A DNA stretch of 64,000 nt from Galbibacter orientalis DSM 19592 (GCF_000260115.1 NZ_JH651379.1:2273466-2337465); one strand, 5' to 3'; positions 1 through 9,797 are shown, counted from the first letter of the stretch. Program-made: numbers and translations. Notes: generated from the sequence alone by a model not told the origin.

Positions 1-572
1 GGTGCAAATATAGAAACTTATTTAACCATTATCCAAACCTTTTTTTAAGTATTTTTAAAACTATTTCTTAACCGCCTTAGAACTCGTAGGTTAAGCAGTA
101 AAAAAAGTACTTTGTATTTAGTATTAAGTACAAAGAGTTGATTGCTATTCAGTAGGCAGTCTTCTGTTTGCAGTAAGTTTATGGTTAATGGTTAATGGTT
201 AATGGTTAATGGCAAACTACAAATTCTATAAAGAATGCAAAATCTATATGCTCTTCTCTTTATTCTTGTCTCCTTTTCTACTTCAAACTTCCGACTCCTG
301 ACTTCGGTCTTCGGACTTCTTTCAATAAGCAGTTAGTTTGCAGTTAATGGTTAATGGTTAATGGTTAATGGCAAACTACAAATTCAATAAAGAATACAAA
401 ATCTATATGCTCTTGTCTTTATTCTTGCCTCTCCCCTTATACTTCCGGCTTCGGTCTTCGGACTTCTGACTTCTTCAATCTTTCAATTATTAAAAAATAA
501 ACATACTTATATATAGTGTTGTATGCGTGAAGACTTCGACTTATCTTTGCAAACTGAAAAACAACATATATA
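1..572. repeat. AT-rich intergenic region with duplicated heptamer-repeat block
   Basis: No gene is seen here. Four perfect GGTTAAT units (183-210) are followed by a unique tail reading GGCAAACTACAAATTC. About 160 bp later three GGTTAAT units (349-369) are followed by nearly the same tail, including the shared text CTTCGGTCTTCGGACTTCT. The whole block of about 140 bp (roughly 170-320 and 335-475) is therefore a direct duplication. An inverted repeat CTTTGTA/TACAAAG lies near 110-135. The thrS promoter is at the right edge. Such repeats are common in flavobacterial intergenic DNA; no function is claimed. Confidence 0.8.
519..549 (+). promoter_or_regulatory. thrS promoter, Bacteroidetes type
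   Basis: TTG at 519-521, 20 bp spacer, then TATCTTTG at 542-549. This matches the Bacteroidetes housekeeping promoter (-33 TTG, -7 TAnnTTTG). The start codon lies 23 bp after the -7 element, so the leader is very short. Confidence 0.7.
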
Positions 573-2513
573 ATGATTAAGATTACTTTACCCGATGGAT
601 CGGTTAAGGAGTTTGAAAAAAACACAACTCCAATGGATGTTGCCAAAAGCATTAGCGAAGGCCTAGCCCGCAATGTTATTTCGGCTAATTTTAATGGTAC
701 AAAAGTTGAAACGGTTACCCCTTTAACCACCGATGGGAGTCTTATATTATATACATGGAATGATGACGAAGGGAAACAGTCTTTTTGGCATTCTACTTCT
801 CATATTATGGCGCAGGCGCTTGAGGAACTTTATCCTGGAGTAAAACTTACTATTGGACCTTCTATAGATAACGGGTTTTATTACGATGTTGATTTAGGGG
901 AGCAAAGTATTTCCGAAAAAGATTTTCCTACTATTGAAGCTAAAATGCTTGAAATAGCTCGTGGAAAACACGATTATAAAATGCGTGCTGTTACTAAAAC
1001 AGAGGCTTTAGACTTTTATAAAAAGCAAGGAAATGAATTTAAGGTTGAACTAATAGAAAACCTTGAAGACGGAACCATTACTTTTTGCGACCATGATACG
1101 TTTACCGATTTATGTCGTGGTGGCCATATCCCAAATACTGGAATAGTAAAGGCTGTAAAATTATTGTCGGTTGCTGGAGCTTATTGGAGAGGTGATGAAA
1201 ACAAACCACAACTTACACGTATCTATGGGATCTCGTTTCCGAAGCAAAAAGAACTAAAAGAATATTTAGAACTTTTAGAAGAAGCAAAAAAGAGAGATCA
1301 TAGAAAGCTTGGGAAGGAGCTTGAGCTATTTACTTTTTCGCAAAAAGTAGGGCAAGGATTGCCATTATGGCTTCCTAAAGGTGCTGCACTAAGGGAACGC
1401 TTAGAGAACTTTTTGAAAAAAGCACAAAAGAAAGCTGGATACGAACAAGTAGTTTCTCCACATATTGGACAGAAAGAATTATATGTTACTTCTGGCCATT
1501 ATGCTAAATATGGAGAAGACAGCTTCCAGCCTATTCGAACTCCTAAAATGGATGAAGAGTTTTTGTTGAAACCTATGAACTGTCCGCATCATTGCGAAAT
1601 ATATAATAGTAGACCTTGGAGCTATAAAGAACTACCAAAGCGTTATGCAGAATTTGGTACCGTATATAGATATGAACAAAGTGGAGAACTACATGGTTTA
1701 ACTCGCGTTCGTGGTTTTACTCAAGATGATGCGCATATATTTTGTACACCAGACCAATTAGACGAAGAGTTCAAGAAGGTAATCGATTTAGTACTTTATG
1801 TATTTGGTTCTTTAGGATTTGAAAACTTTACTGCACAAGTATCTTTACGCGATCCAGATAATCCAGAAAAATATATTGGTAGCGATGAGAATTGGGAAAA
1901 AGCGGAAACTGCTATTATTAATGCCGCTAATGAAAAAGAGCTTAATTATGTAATAGAAACTGGAGAAGCTGCCTTTTATGGTCCGAAGTTAGATTTTATG
2001 GTGAAAGATGCTTTAGGTAGAAGCTGGCAACTAGGAACTATACAAGTAGATTATAATTTACCAGAGCGTTTTGACCTTAATTACAAAGGAAGTGATGACA
2101 AATTACACAGACCTGTAATGATACATCGAGCGCCTTTTGGAAGTTTGGAACGTTTTATTGCAATTTTATTAGAGCACACAGCAGGGAACTTCCCTCTGTG
2201 GCTAATGCCTGAGCAGGCTATTATATTGTCTATCAGTGAGAAATATGAAAAATATGCCGAAAAAGTTTTAAATTTATTGGAAAATGCCGAAATTCGCGCC
2301 CTTGTAGATAATAGAAACGAAACAATTGGCAAGAAAATACGAGATGCAGAAATGCAAAAAACTCCGTATATGCTAATTATAGGCGAGCAAGAAGAGAAAG
2401 ACGGTACGGTTTCTGTAAGGAAACATGGTGAGGGCGACATAGGTACTATAACAATAAATGAGTTCTCAGATTTGATAAATTCAGAAATCAATCGTACATT
2501 AAAGAAGTTTTAA
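573..2513 (+). CDS. thrS: threonyl-tRNA synthetase
   Basis: Charges tRNA-Thr with threonine in the cytoplasm. The 646-residue product has the full bacterial layout: an N-terminal TGS domain (about residues 1-60), the editing/SAD domain with the HSTSH motif near residue 73, the class II catalytic core with the zinc-site motif [10 protein letters not shown], motif 2 around [18 protein letters not shown], motif 3 with [11 protein letters not shown], and a C-terminal anticodon-binding domain. The length is normal for the family. It is the first gene of the conserved order thrS-infC-rpmI-rplT, and the ATG is placed just behind a good promoter. Confidence 0.98.
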   Translation: MIKITLPDGSVKEFEKNTTPMDVAKSISEGLARNVISANFNGTKVETVTPLTTDGSLILYTWNDDEGKQSFWHSTSHIMAQALEELYPGVKLTIGPSIDNGFYYDVDLGEQSISEKDFPTIEAKMLEIARGKHDYKMRAVTKTEALDFYKKQGNEFKVELIENLEDGTITFCDHDTFTDLCRGGHIPNTGIVKAVKLLSVAGAYWRGDENKPQLTRIYGISFPKQKELKEYLELLEEAKKRDHRKLGKELELFTFSQKVGQGLPLWLPKGAALRERLENFLKKAQKKAGYEQVVSPHIGQKELYVTSGHYAKYGEDSFQPIRTPKMDEEFLLKPMNCPHHCEIYNSRPWSYKELPKRYAEFGTVYRYEQSGELHGLTRVRGFTQDDAHIFCTPDQLDEEFKKVIDLVLYVFGSLGFENFTAQVSLRDPDNPEKYIGSDENWEKAETAIINAANEKELNYVIETGEAAFYGPKLDFMVKDALGRSWQLGTIQVDYNLPERFDLNYKGSDDKLHRPVMIHRAPFGSLERFIAILLEHTAGNFPLWLMPEQAIILSISEKYEKYAEKVLNLLENAEIRALVDNRNETIGKKIRDAEMQKTPYMLIIGEQEEKDGTVSVRKHGEGDIGTITINEFSDLINSEINRTLKKF

Positions 2514-2541
2514 AATAAAGTTTAATTAAAAATTATAAGCC

Positions 2542-3096
2542 ATAGCAATTAAAAGATTTAACAGAAACGCTCAAAGAAGAGAGATTAAAAATCCGCACAG
2601 AACCAATAGAGAGATTCGTGTACCAGAAGTAAGATTGGTAGGCGATAATATTGAAATGGGTGTATATCCAACCAAAGATGCTTTAGTAAAAGCTGAGGAA
2701 TTAGGTTTGGATCTTGTTGAGATTTCACCAAATGCCAAGCCTCCTGTTTGTAAAATAATGGACTATAAAAAGTTCTTATACGAGCAAAAAAAGAGAGAAA
2801 AGGTAATGAAGGCGAAAGCCTCTAAAGTGGTTGTAAAAGAAATTCGTTTTGGTCCGAATACAGACGACCATGATTACGATTTCAAAAAGAAACACGCAGA
2901 GAAATTCTTAAAAGAAGGAGCCAAATTAAAGGCTTATGTATTCTTTAAAGGACGTTCTATTGTTTATAAGGATAAAGGAGAAATTTTGTTGCTTAAGTTA
3001 GCATCAGAATTAGAAGATATTGGAAAAGTAGAACAAATGCCTAAATTGGAAGGGAAACGTATGACTATGTTCATTGCTCCTAAGAAAACCAAATAA
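2542..3096 (+). CDS. infC: translation initiation factor IF-3, apparent ATA start
   Basis: IF-3 binds the 30S subunit and checks start codon and initiator tRNA. The internal motif [20 protein letters not shown] is diagnostic. The conventional start (TTG at 2635) would remove about 31 conserved N-terminal residues. The frame stays open upstream to a TAA at 2536-2538, and the residues (M)[12 protein letters not shown], then [16 protein letters not shown], match the usual IF-3 N-terminus. Between that TAA and 2635 there is no ATG, GTG or TTG; the codon at the homologous start is ATA (2542-2544). This gives 184 residues, normal for the family. E. coli infC also uses a rare start (ATT) for autoregulation; the ATA use here is inferred. 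Confidence 0.9.
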   Translation: MAIKRFNRNAQRREIKNPHRTNREIRVPEVRLVGDNIEMGVYPTKDALVKAEELGLDLVEISPNAKPPVCKIMDYKKFLYEQKKREKVMKAKASKVVVKEIRFGPNTDDHDYDFKKKHAEKFLKEGAKLKAYVFFKGRSIVYKDKGEILLLKLASELEDIGKVEQMPKLEGKRMTMFIAPKKTK

Positions 3097-3167
3097 GGTA
3101 AAAGTTTTATACTTTCCAAAGGAATAAAAAAAATAATAAGCGGAACAATTAAATAAATATTAGGATT

Positions 3168-3365
3168 ATGCCTAAAATGAAAACTAAATCCAGTGCTAAG
3201 AAGCGTTTTAAGCTTACAGGTACAGGTAAAATTAAAAGAAAGCACGCTTTTAAAAGTCACATCTTAACAAAGAAGTCTAAAAAGCGTAAGCTTGCATTAA
3301 CTCATTCTGGTTTAGTAGATAAAGCAGATGAGAATAATATCAAAGAACAATTACGTTTAAAGTAA
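3168..3365 (+). CDS. rpmI: 50S ribosomal protein L35
   Basis: Small, very basic 65-residue ribosomal protein of the large subunit. The N-terminus [20 protein letters not shown] and the later stretch rich in K and R are typical of L35. It sits between infC and rplT, as in most bacteria, and is presumably co-transcribed with them. The gap to rplT (about 118 bp) contains several TTCTGAA direct repeats (3419-3452). Confidence 0.97.
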   Translation: MPKMKTKSSAKKRFKLTGTGKIKRKHAFKSHILTKKSKKRKLALTHSGLVDKADENNIKEQLRLK

Positions 3366-3483
3366 ATTGTTCTTTCGGTTCAATTAAAATTGTTTAACCC
3401 TGGAGTTAGGCTTTTAAAAGAATTCTGAATTCTGAATTTATGTTCTGAATTATAGAATCGCCTGCTACAAAAAATTAAAAATT

Positions 3484-3828
3484 ATGCCAAGATCAGTAAA
3501 TTCAGTAGCTTCAAGAGCACGAAGAAAAAAAGTGTTGAAGCAAGCAAAAGGCTACTACGGTAGACGTAAAAACGTTTGGACGGTTGCCAAGAATGCGGTT
3601 GAGAAAGCAATGTCTTACTCATACAGAGACCGTAGAAATAAGAAAAGAACTTTCCGCGCTTTGTGGATTACTCGTATTAATGCGGGTGCTAGATTACACG
3701 GAATGTCTTATTCTCAGTTTATGGGGAAAGTAAAAGCTAACGATATCGAACTTAACCGTAAGGTTTTAGCCGATTTAGCTATGAACCACCCAGAGGCTTT
3801 CAAAGCAATTGTTGAAAAAGTAAAGTAA
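3484..3828 (+). CDS. rplT: 50S ribosomal protein L20
   Basis: Large-subunit assembly protein that binds 23S rRNA; in other bacteria it also represses its own operon by binding the leader. The 114-residue product starts [20 protein letters not shown] and keeps the family motif [20 protein letters not shown]. It is the last gene of the operon and is followed by a strong terminator. Confidence 0.98.
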   Translation: MPRSVNSVASRARRKKVLKQAKGYYGRRKNVWTVAKNAVEKAMSYSYRDRRNKKRTFRALWITRINAGARLHGMSYSQFMGKVKANDIELNRKVLADLAMNHPEAFKAIVEKVK

Positions 3829-3863
3829 ACGTTTAACAACATATTTTTCCGCTTATTATAAAA

Positions 3864-3896
3864 AATCCAGTCTTTGAAAAGACTGGATTTTTTTAT
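3864..3896 (+). terminator. intrinsic terminator of the thrS-rplT operon
   Basis: An 11-bp stem, AATCCAGTCTT (3864-3874) with AAGACTGGATT (3879-3889), a 4-nt loop, then a run of T. It lies 35 bp after the rplT stop. Confidence 0.9.
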
Positions 3897-3976
3897 GTTT
3901 AATTTTCTTCAACAAGGCATTTATAAAATTCCTTTAAACTAATGCTGTTCTGAGTTCATACTTAAGCAAGCATACA

Positions 3977-5086
3977 TTACTCTACAATAGTTGGCAACTC
4001 AGCTACAAAAGCATTATGAACTGCTTCTGGGCTTAAAATATGTCCCTTTTTTTGAGCACTCTGCGCAAGTAAGTATCCACGGTGAGCGGCATCCATTCTT
4101 TGTAAAGGAGTACCATGATGACCATCTGCTTCAAAACCACAATCTCCGATGTTAAAAAATAAGTCAAAAAACGCTTCTACACGCTTCCAATTGTATGTAG
4201 CTCCTCTTTTATGTGTCATAAAATAAGCAGCAAAGAAATCGGCTTCTAATTCTGTTGAACGGGTAGCCTCTGGTATATTTCCTGCTTCTGTTGGATAGCC
4301 CCAAGTATTATTAAATTGGATTTGGTGCCCCCACTCGTGTGCTAAAATTCCAGTCCATACTATATCAGCATCTATTCCTGCCTTTTCCATAACAGAAACT
4401 ATTCCGTCACTAATAACAATAATATCTCCTTGTCCTTTACCAAAGAAGTTATCAATATTGATTGCAAAACCATCAAAAGAAACATAAGGATTTTCTATTA
4501 AAAAAGTACTTTCTTCATTAATAGCAGAAATCTCAGCAATTAACGCATCTATATCTGCGGTAGGTCCATATAGAAAAGGAAGTGTTTCTCTCAGCAAACT
4601 TTCATTTTCAAAATTACTGTTATGCTGCCCTTTTACTGCTACCTCATTAGGCATATCCCAAAATTTCTCATGTTCTCTTACTCGTTTTTTCATCAAGTTT
4701 GTATACCTCCCATTCTCTCCAAAATATTGAGGACTTGTATCTACCAATGACATATAAAAATTAATATCGCTATAAATACTATAGAATTCCGCTCCTAATT
4801 GATCTAGATTTTCTGCTATAGTTTCATTAATTGCCGCATCAAAATCTGTTGTACTACACTCAGAGGGCGCAACTGCACGAGATAAATCGTCATAGAATGC
4901 AAAATCATTTACGCTCAAATCTAAATTTACACTCCTATCTTGTATTAATTCAGAATACTTATTGGCTGAAGAAGTTGTAGCATACACGGCATTTAATTCG
5001 TCTTCAACATAAGTTTCTTCTTTTGAGCATGATACAAGAATTACATTTACTAAAATAATACTTGCTAAAAATTGGATTTTTTTCAT
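3977..5086 (-). CDS. lipoprotein, putative neutral zinc metallopeptidase
   Basis: The 369-residue protein has a lipoprotein signal peptide with the lipobox ending at Cys20 (LVSC), so it is probably anchored in the cell envelope. The zincin motif HEWGH (residues 250-254) is followed about 25 residues later by STELEADFFAAYFM, which supplies the acidic third zinc ligand. This is the arrangement of YpfJ-type neutral zinc metallopeptidases. The region before the motif has no family signature I recognise, and the substrate is unknown. It is monocistronic and convergent with rplT. The enzyme class is well supported; the physiological role is not. Confidence 0.75.
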   Translation of the reverse strand: MKKIQFLASIILVNVILVSCSKEETYVEDELNAVYATTSSANKYSELIQDRSVNLDLSVNDFAFYDDLSRAVAPSECSTTDFDAAINETIAENLDQLGAEFYSIYSDINFYMSLVDTSPQYFGENGRYTNLMKKRVREHEKFWDMPNEVAVKGQHNSNFENESLLRETLPFLYGPTADIDALIAEISAINEESTFLIENPYVSFDGFAINIDNFFGKGQGDIIVISDGIVSVMEKAGIDADIVWTGILAHEWGHQIQFNNTWGYPTEAGNIPEATRSTELEADFFAAYFMTHKRGATYNWKRVEAFFDLFFNIGDCGFEADGHHGTPLQRMDAAHRGYLLAQSAQKKGHILSPEAVHNAFVAELPTIVE

Positions 5087-5250
5087 AATAGCTGGTTTTA
5101 GATTATAATCCTATGAATATAGAGAAAACACCTTTGTAAAGCAATTTTTACCGATGAAATACATGTTTGCAGAGAAAATATAATTCCTAACAAACTATTA
5201 ACTTACAGTTGGACAAGAAACCCTATTTTTGCATCTTATAATTATAGCAT

Positions 5251-6084
5251 ATGGATTTATCTAAAGTAAGATTAGTAGTAACAGACATGGATGGAACTCT
5301 TTTAAATAGCAAAGGGGAGGTTAGCAACACCTTTTTTGACTTATTTAAAAAATTTAAAGAAAACGACATCCATTTTGTTGCCGCAAGCGGAAGACAATAT
5401 AATAGCATTACTAATAAATTAAATTCTATTGTTGACGATATTACTATTATTGCTGAAAATGGAGGAATTGCAAAACAAGGTACCGAAGAATTATTGGTTA
5501 CCAATTTACCCGAAGAAAGTACCAATGAAATTATTGAGCTTTTAAGAGGAATTGAAGATGTATTTGTTGTTTTATGCGGAAAGAAATCGTCTTATATTGA
5601 AACCAAAGATGCTACTTTTACAAAATTATTTAACGAATATTACGCTGCTTATGAAGTAGTAGATGATTTAACAAAAGTTAGCAAAGATGATTTTGTAAAG
5701 ATTGCAGTATATCATTTTGAAAGTTCTGAAGATCATATTTACCCATCTGTAAAACATTTGGAAAACAATTTACAAGTAAAAGTATCTGGGAAAAACTGGT
5801 TAGATTTATCCCATCCAAATGCAAATAAAGGATATGCATTAAAAATGCTTCAAGATAGATTAGGAATTTCAAAGGCAGAAACGATGGTTTTTGGAGATTA
5901 CAACAACGACCTTGAGATGTTGGCACTTGCTGATTTTAGTTTTTCTATGGAAAACGCACATCCAAATGTAACAAAGGCTGCCAATTATCAAACAAAAAGT
6001 AATGATGAGAATGGTGTTGAGTATATTTTAGATAAGTTAATTGTTGCCAAACAAAAAATTCAAAATCAACTACCTAAGGGCTAG
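5251..6084 (+). CDS. Cof-type HAD-superfamily phosphatase
   Basis: Probable sugar-phosphate or nucleotide phosphatase of the IIB (Cof/YidA) HAD subfamily. HAD motif I is DMDGT (nucleophile Asp12 and Asp14), motif II lies around VAASGRQ, Lys193 sits in ANKGYALKML, and motif IV is FGDYNNDLEML (Asp216, Asp220). A large cap domain fills residues 80-180, as in Cof proteins. The 277-residue length is normal. A -7 promoter element TATTTTTG is at 5224-5231, 19 bp before the ATG. The true substrate cannot be read from sequence. Confidence 0.88.
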   Translation: MDLSKVRLVVTDMDGTLLNSKGEVSNTFFDLFKKFKENDIHFVAASGRQYNSITNKLNSIVDDITIIAENGGIAKQGTEELLVTNLPEESTNEIIELLRGIEDVFVVLCGKKSSYIETKDATFTKLFNEYYAAYEVVDDLTKVSKDDFVKIAVYHFESSEDHIYPSVKHLENNLQVKVSGKNWLDLSHPNANKGYALKMLQDRLGISKAETMVFGDYNNDLEMLALADFSFSMENAHPNVTKAANYQTKSNDENGVEYILDKLIVAKQKIQNQLPKG

Positions 6085-6143
6085 CCTCATGAGGTATTCA
6101 AAAAAAAACAATTCATTTCAACGCAAAACGTCGGTCAATTGAA

Positions 6144-6156
6144 CCCTCTATGAGGG
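6144..6156 (-). other. post-stop hairpin of yjbQ-like gene
   Basis: CCCTC/GAGGG stem with a 3-nt TAT loop. On the minus strand it begins directly after the stop codon at 6158. A near-identical element follows purM (35447-35459). There is no long T run, so it is a weak terminator or an mRNA 3'-end element. Confidence 0.45.
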
Positions 6157-6157
6157 A

Positions 6158-6580
6158 TTAATTTCCGAAAGCAGTAATGACCACAGATCTTGAGCCGCCA
6201 AAATCTCGATGTTCGCATAAATAAATTCCTTGCCAAATACCGAGATTTAAGCGTCCATTAGAAATAGGAATTTGTACAGAAGCTCCCATTAAAGATGCTT
6301 TTATATGTGCTGGCATATCATCGGCACCCTCATAAGTATGGATATAATAAGGTGCATTTTCTGGCACCATTTTATTAATATGACTTTCAAAATCTGTCCG
6401 TACGGAAGGATCGGCATTTTCATTTATAGTTAAACTAGCAGACGTATGTTTTATAAACACCTGTAATTGTCCGATATTAACTTTTTTTATGTCTGGAATT
6501 GCCTGTAAAACCTCATCAGTAATAATATGAAAACCTCTTTTTCTAGCTTTCAATTTTATTTCAGTTTGTAAAAAAATCAT
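6158..6580 (-). CDS. YjbQ-family protein (UPF0047), secondary thiamine-phosphate synthase type
   Basis: The 140-residue protein matches the compact UPF0047/YjbQ fold. Family landmarks are FIKHTSASLTINENADPSV, the histidines in SHINKMVP and ADDMPAHIKASLMG, and the C-terminal LGIWQGIYLCEHRDFGG. E. coli YjbQ has weak thiamine-phosphate synthase activity, but the true role of the family is not settled. It lies 11 bp downstream of the next minus-strand gene and is probably co-transcribed with it. Confidence 0.85.
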   Translation of the reverse strand: MIFLQTEIKLKARKRGFHIITDEVLQAIPDIKKVNIGQLQVFIKHTSASLTINENADPSVRTDFESHINKMVPENAPYYIHTYEGADDMPAHIKASLMGASVQIPISNGRLNLGIWQGIYLCEHRDFGGSRSVVITAFGN

Positions 6581-6591
6581 GAAGTAGATAA

Positions 6592-7920
6592 TTATGTTTT
6601 TTGCTTTTTCTTTTTTGCTGCTGGAAACAAAACATTGTTTAAAATAAGTCGGTAACCAGGAGAGTTGGGATGTAATTCCAATTCCGTCTTAGGGTCTCCT
6701 ACTCTATGTTGATAATCTTCTGGATCATGACCTCCATAGAAAGTAAAAAAGCCTTTTCCTTTTATTCCATGAATGTATCGAGCCTCTCCATTTACCTTAT
6801 TTTCTGCTAAAGTTAAAACTGTAGAACGGATTGTATTTGGGTCATAAGCAGTAGTTTGCCCCATAAAACCTTTTACCAGCGCGGTATGATTTTGACAAAG
6901 CATGGTAGGAATAGGATCCCATTTTGCTGAAAACTCCATCAATGTAAAATAGTCTGTTTCCTTCTGAACAGTTTTTCTTTTTGCGGTCATATCAATTGAT
7001 GAAAACTCGTATTCCAAAGGATTTCTTTCCAAGATAAAATCTCGAAAAGCAAAGGTTTTAGAAAAATCGAGATGCGATTGATAATTTGGTGCGGAAGGGT
7101 CGCCATCAAACATAGGTTCACAAATATCGGTATCTGAAGCTGCCAAAGCAATATCAAAACTATCGGTAGCAGAACACATTGCAAACATAAAGCCCCCCCC
7201 AATAACATAATCGCTTATACTGGTAGCTACCGCCAATTTTTCTTTAGAAACTTTTTCATAACCTAGCTTAGCAGCCAAGGCTTCAGCTTCTTTTTTGTCG
7301 TTAATATACCAAGGTGTAGCGCGGTAAGCACCATAAAATTTCCCAAACTGTCCAGTAAAATCTTCATGGTGTAAATGCAACCAATCATACAGCAAAAGCT
7401 CCCCTTCAAGTACCTCAGTGTCATAAACAACATCATAAGGAATTTCTGCATAGGTAAGTACCATTGTTACGGCATCATCCCATGGCTGACTCCCTTTTGG
7501 GGAATATACTGCAATTTTAGGGGCTTTTTCTAAAATAACCGCCTCTTGGTTTTTAGAGGGACTACTAATTTCATCTAAAATTTGCGCTGTTTTAGCATCA
7601 GAAAGAACTTCAAAAGAAACCCCTCGAATTTGACATTCTTTTCTTATTTCTTCTGAATCCTTTAGTAAAAAAGAACCTCCACGATAATTTAGTAGCCAAT
7701 TTACTTTTTCATTTTTTGCCAATACCCAATAGGTTATTCCGTAGGCTTTTAAATGATTTTCTTGAGTTTCTACATCCATTGGGATTAGAATATAGGACGC
7801 AAAGGAAAATTGTATAGTAAATAGCAACAAAAAAAAGAGCACCCATTTCTGAATGGAATACTCTTTTTTGGTTTTATATATTTTAAATTTAGGTAATACC
7901 ATTAAATCTTTCAGTTTCAT
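6592..7920 (-). CDS. conserved Bacteroidetes exported protein (labelled asparagine synthetase B in databases)
   Basis: The 442-residue protein has a hydrophobic segment at about residues 27-44 (signal anchor or signal peptide) before SYILIPMDVETQENHLKAYG. I recall relatives annotated as asparagine synthetase B, but neither the N-terminal Cys2 glutaminase domain nor the SGGxDS ATP-pyrophosphatase motif of AsnB is visible. The middle (about residues 140-260) has features of a class I glutamine-amidotransferase-like or periplasmic sensor fold (VIGGGFMFAMCSATDSFDIA). It ends with a lysine tail. The ATG is chosen because a -7 element lies 24 bp upstream (7944-7951). The function is unknown. Confidence 0.6.
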   Translation of the reverse strand: MKLKDLMVLPKFKIYKTKKEYSIQKWVLFFLLLFTIQFSFASYILIPMDVETQENHLKAYGITYWVLAKNEKVNWLLNYRGGSFLLKDSEEIRKECQIRGVSFEVLSDAKTAQILDEISSPSKNQEAVILEKAPKIAVYSPKGSQPWDDAVTMVLTYAEIPYDVVYDTEVLEGELLLYDWLHLHHEDFTGQFGKFYGAYRATPWYINDKKEAEALAAKLGYEKVSKEKLAVATSISDYVIGGGFMFAMCSATDSFDIALAASDTDICEPMFDGDPSAPNYQSHLDFSKTFAFRDFILERNPLEYEFSSIDMTAKRKTVQKETDYFTLMEFSAKWDPIPTMLCQNHTALVKGFMGQTTAYDPNTIRSTVLTLAENKVNGEARYIHGIKGKGFFTFYGGHDPEDYQHRVGDPKTELELHPNSPGYRLILNNVLFPAAKKKKQKT

Positions 7921-7937
7921 ATAAACATTCTGTAATG

Positions 7938-7982
7938 TCTAGACAAAGATACAAGACCACTTCGCTGTAAGAAAAAAAAGGA
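7938..7982 (-). repeat. dispersed 45-bp element carrying a promoter motif, copy 1
   Basis: Nearly identical, in inverted orientation, to 28150-28197: both share AGACAAAGATA, AAGACC, CTTCGCTGTAAGAAAAAA. On the minus strand it contains TATCTTTG (complement of 7944-7951), a perfect Bacteroidetes -7 element 24 bp before the ATG of the 6592-7920 gene. It probably acts as that gene's promoter. Confidence 0.7.
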
Positions 7983-8186
7983 AAGACTATATTGTAATTA
8001 CCATAAAATCTTTAGCTCATAGAGAACCACTTTTTAAATTATGCTTTCCGTTTCTATTTTTTATATAACAGAGGGATTCCTAAAAATGTCTTATAATCCT
8101 TAAAATTAGTATACTTTTCAGTATTTATACTCATTTTTATCGGACTATAATGATAAACATTACCATATTCTAACTGAAAAATACAA

Positions 8187-9458
8187 TTATAAATCGAAAC
8201 CTAAGTCTTTTCTGTAGTTCATTTTATCGAAAGCTATTTTCTCCATGCTTTTGTAAGAAGTTTTCAAGGCTTCTTTAAAATCATTTCCGAAAGAAGTTAC
8301 AGCCAACACACGCCCACCAGACGAAACAACCTCATCATCCTTCAACTGAGTTCCTGCATGAAAAACTATTGAATCTTCAACATTTTCAAAACCTGTAATT
8401 ACTTTTCCTTTTTCGTATGCTTCAGGATATCCACCAGAAACTGCTACAATTGTAGTTGCAGTTCTATCGTCTAAATCTAACTTAATAGTATTTAAAGTTC
8501 CATTTGCTGTAGCTTGTAGAAGCTCCACCATATCATTCTTTACACGAGGTAAAACCACCTCGGTTTCTGGATCCCCCATACGTACATTATACTCAATAAC
8601 ATAGGGTTCCTCCCCTACTTTTATGAGTCCGATAAATACAAAACCTTTGTACGGTATTTCGTCTTTTTGAAAACCTTCAATAGTAGGTTTTACAATACGG
8701 TCTTCTATCTTTTGCATAAAGGTAGCATCTGCAAACGGCACTGGTGAGATTGCTCCCATTCCACCCGTGTTTAAACCAGTATCTCCTTCCCCTATACGCT
8801 TATAATCTTTTGCTGTAGGAAGTGTTATATAATTCTTACCGTCTGTTAAAACAAAAACACTAAGCTCTATCCCGCTTAAAAATTCTTCAATAACCACTTT
8901 AGCACTAGCATTTCCGAATTTAGCATCTACCAACATGCTTTTAAGTTCTGCTTTTGCTTCTTCTATATCGTCTAAAATTAAAACCCCTTTCCCAGCGGCT
9001 AATCCATCTGCTTTTAAAACATACGGCGGATTTAAAGTTTCTAAGAAAGCATATCCTGCTTCTAAACTCTCGGAAGTAAAACTTTGATAAGCTGCAGTAG
9101 GTACATTATGGCGCGCCATAAATTCTTTAGCAAACTCTTTGCTTCCTTCTAGAATAGCTCCTTTTTTTTCTGGGCCTATTACAGGAATATTTTTTAATTC
9201 ATCATCTTTCAAGAAAAAGTCATGAACCCCTTGTACTAATGGATCTTCTGGGCCTACTACTACCATTTCAATATTCTCCGCCAGCACTAATTTTTTAATA
9301 GCGGGAAAATCGGTTACCGAAATTTCCACATTGGTAGCTATTTTAGCGGTTCCAGCATTACCTGGAGCCACAAAAAGATTAGTTAGTTTTTTGCTTTGCG
9401 CAATTTTCCATGCGAATGTATGTTCTCTACCGCCAGAACCGAGTATAAGGATGTTCAT
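8187..9458 (-). CDS. purD: phosphoribosylamine-glycine ligase (GARS)
   Basis: Second step of de novo purine synthesis: ATP-dependent joining of phosphoribosylamine and glycine. The 423-residue protein has the N-terminal NILILGSGGREH nucleotide-binding start, the ATP-grasp core (PYVLKADGLAAGKGVLIL, EEFLSGIELSVFVLTDG), the catalytic GDTGLNTGGMGAISP, and YVIEYNVRMGDPETEVVLPR. The length is normal. A -7-like TACCTTTG is present on the minus strand (complement of 9494-9501). Other purine genes in the window (purU, purM, apt) are not adjacent. Confidence 0.97.
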   Translation of the reverse strand: MNILILGSGGREHTFAWKIAQSKKLTNLFVAPGNAGTAKIATNVEISVTDFPAIKKLVLAENIEMVVVGPEDPLVQGVHDFFLKDDELKNIPVIGPEKKGAILEGSKEFAKEFMARHNVPTAAYQSFTSESLEAGYAFLETLNPPYVLKADGLAAGKGVLILDDIEEAKAELKSMLVDAKFGNASAKVVIEEFLSGIELSVFVLTDGKNYITLPTAKDYKRIGEGDTGLNTGGMGAISPVPFADATFMQKIEDRIVKPTIEGFQKDEIPYKGFVFIGLIKVGEEPYVIEYNVRMGDPETEVVLPRVKNDMVELLQATANGTLNTIKLDLDDRTATTIVAVSGGYPEAYEKGKVITGFENVEDSIVFHAGTQLKDDEVVSSGGRVLAVTSFGNDFKEALKTSYKSMEKIAFDKMNYRKDLGFDL

Positions 9459-9764
9459 TTTTACTGAATTTAATAGTCTTTGTATTAAAGTTCCAAAGGT
9501 ACATTCAGTAGAGGCAAAAACATAATTTATGAATGAAAAGTTTATTTGTTTTTTACAAAAGCTAAAACGCTACGTTCTTTGTTCTTTAGCTTCTTCTATG
9601 GTTGTACTTTTACTTTTTAACAATAACTTCCTAAATAACTCTTGCTATTCATCTTTTTTATCGATAAAAAACGTTCAAACTACAACTTAAGAATGCTAAA
9701 AATAGGATAGTCCATGAAATATTGAAACCCAAATTACGGAAACCCATAATAACTTATAACAAAA

Positions 9765-9787
9765 AAGTCAATTCTAATAATTGACTT
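9765..9787 (-). terminator. intrinsic terminator on the minus strand behind a gene relic
   Basis: A 9-bp stem AAGTCAATT (9765-9773) with AATTGACTT (9779-9787) and a 5-nt loop. On the minus strand it runs into a T run (A run at 9761-9766). It lies 10 bp beyond the stop codon of the relic at 9798-9932, which suggests the relic was once a real gene. Confidence 0.75.
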
Positions 9788-9797
9788 GCTTTTAAGA

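Noticed and set aside
183-369. CRISPR array
   Set aside because: Units are 7 bp and adjacent, with no spacers of constant length and no cas genes.
2081-2491. Open frame opposite the end of thrS
   Set aside because: Antisense to conserved catalytic and anticodon-binding regions; no independent evidence.
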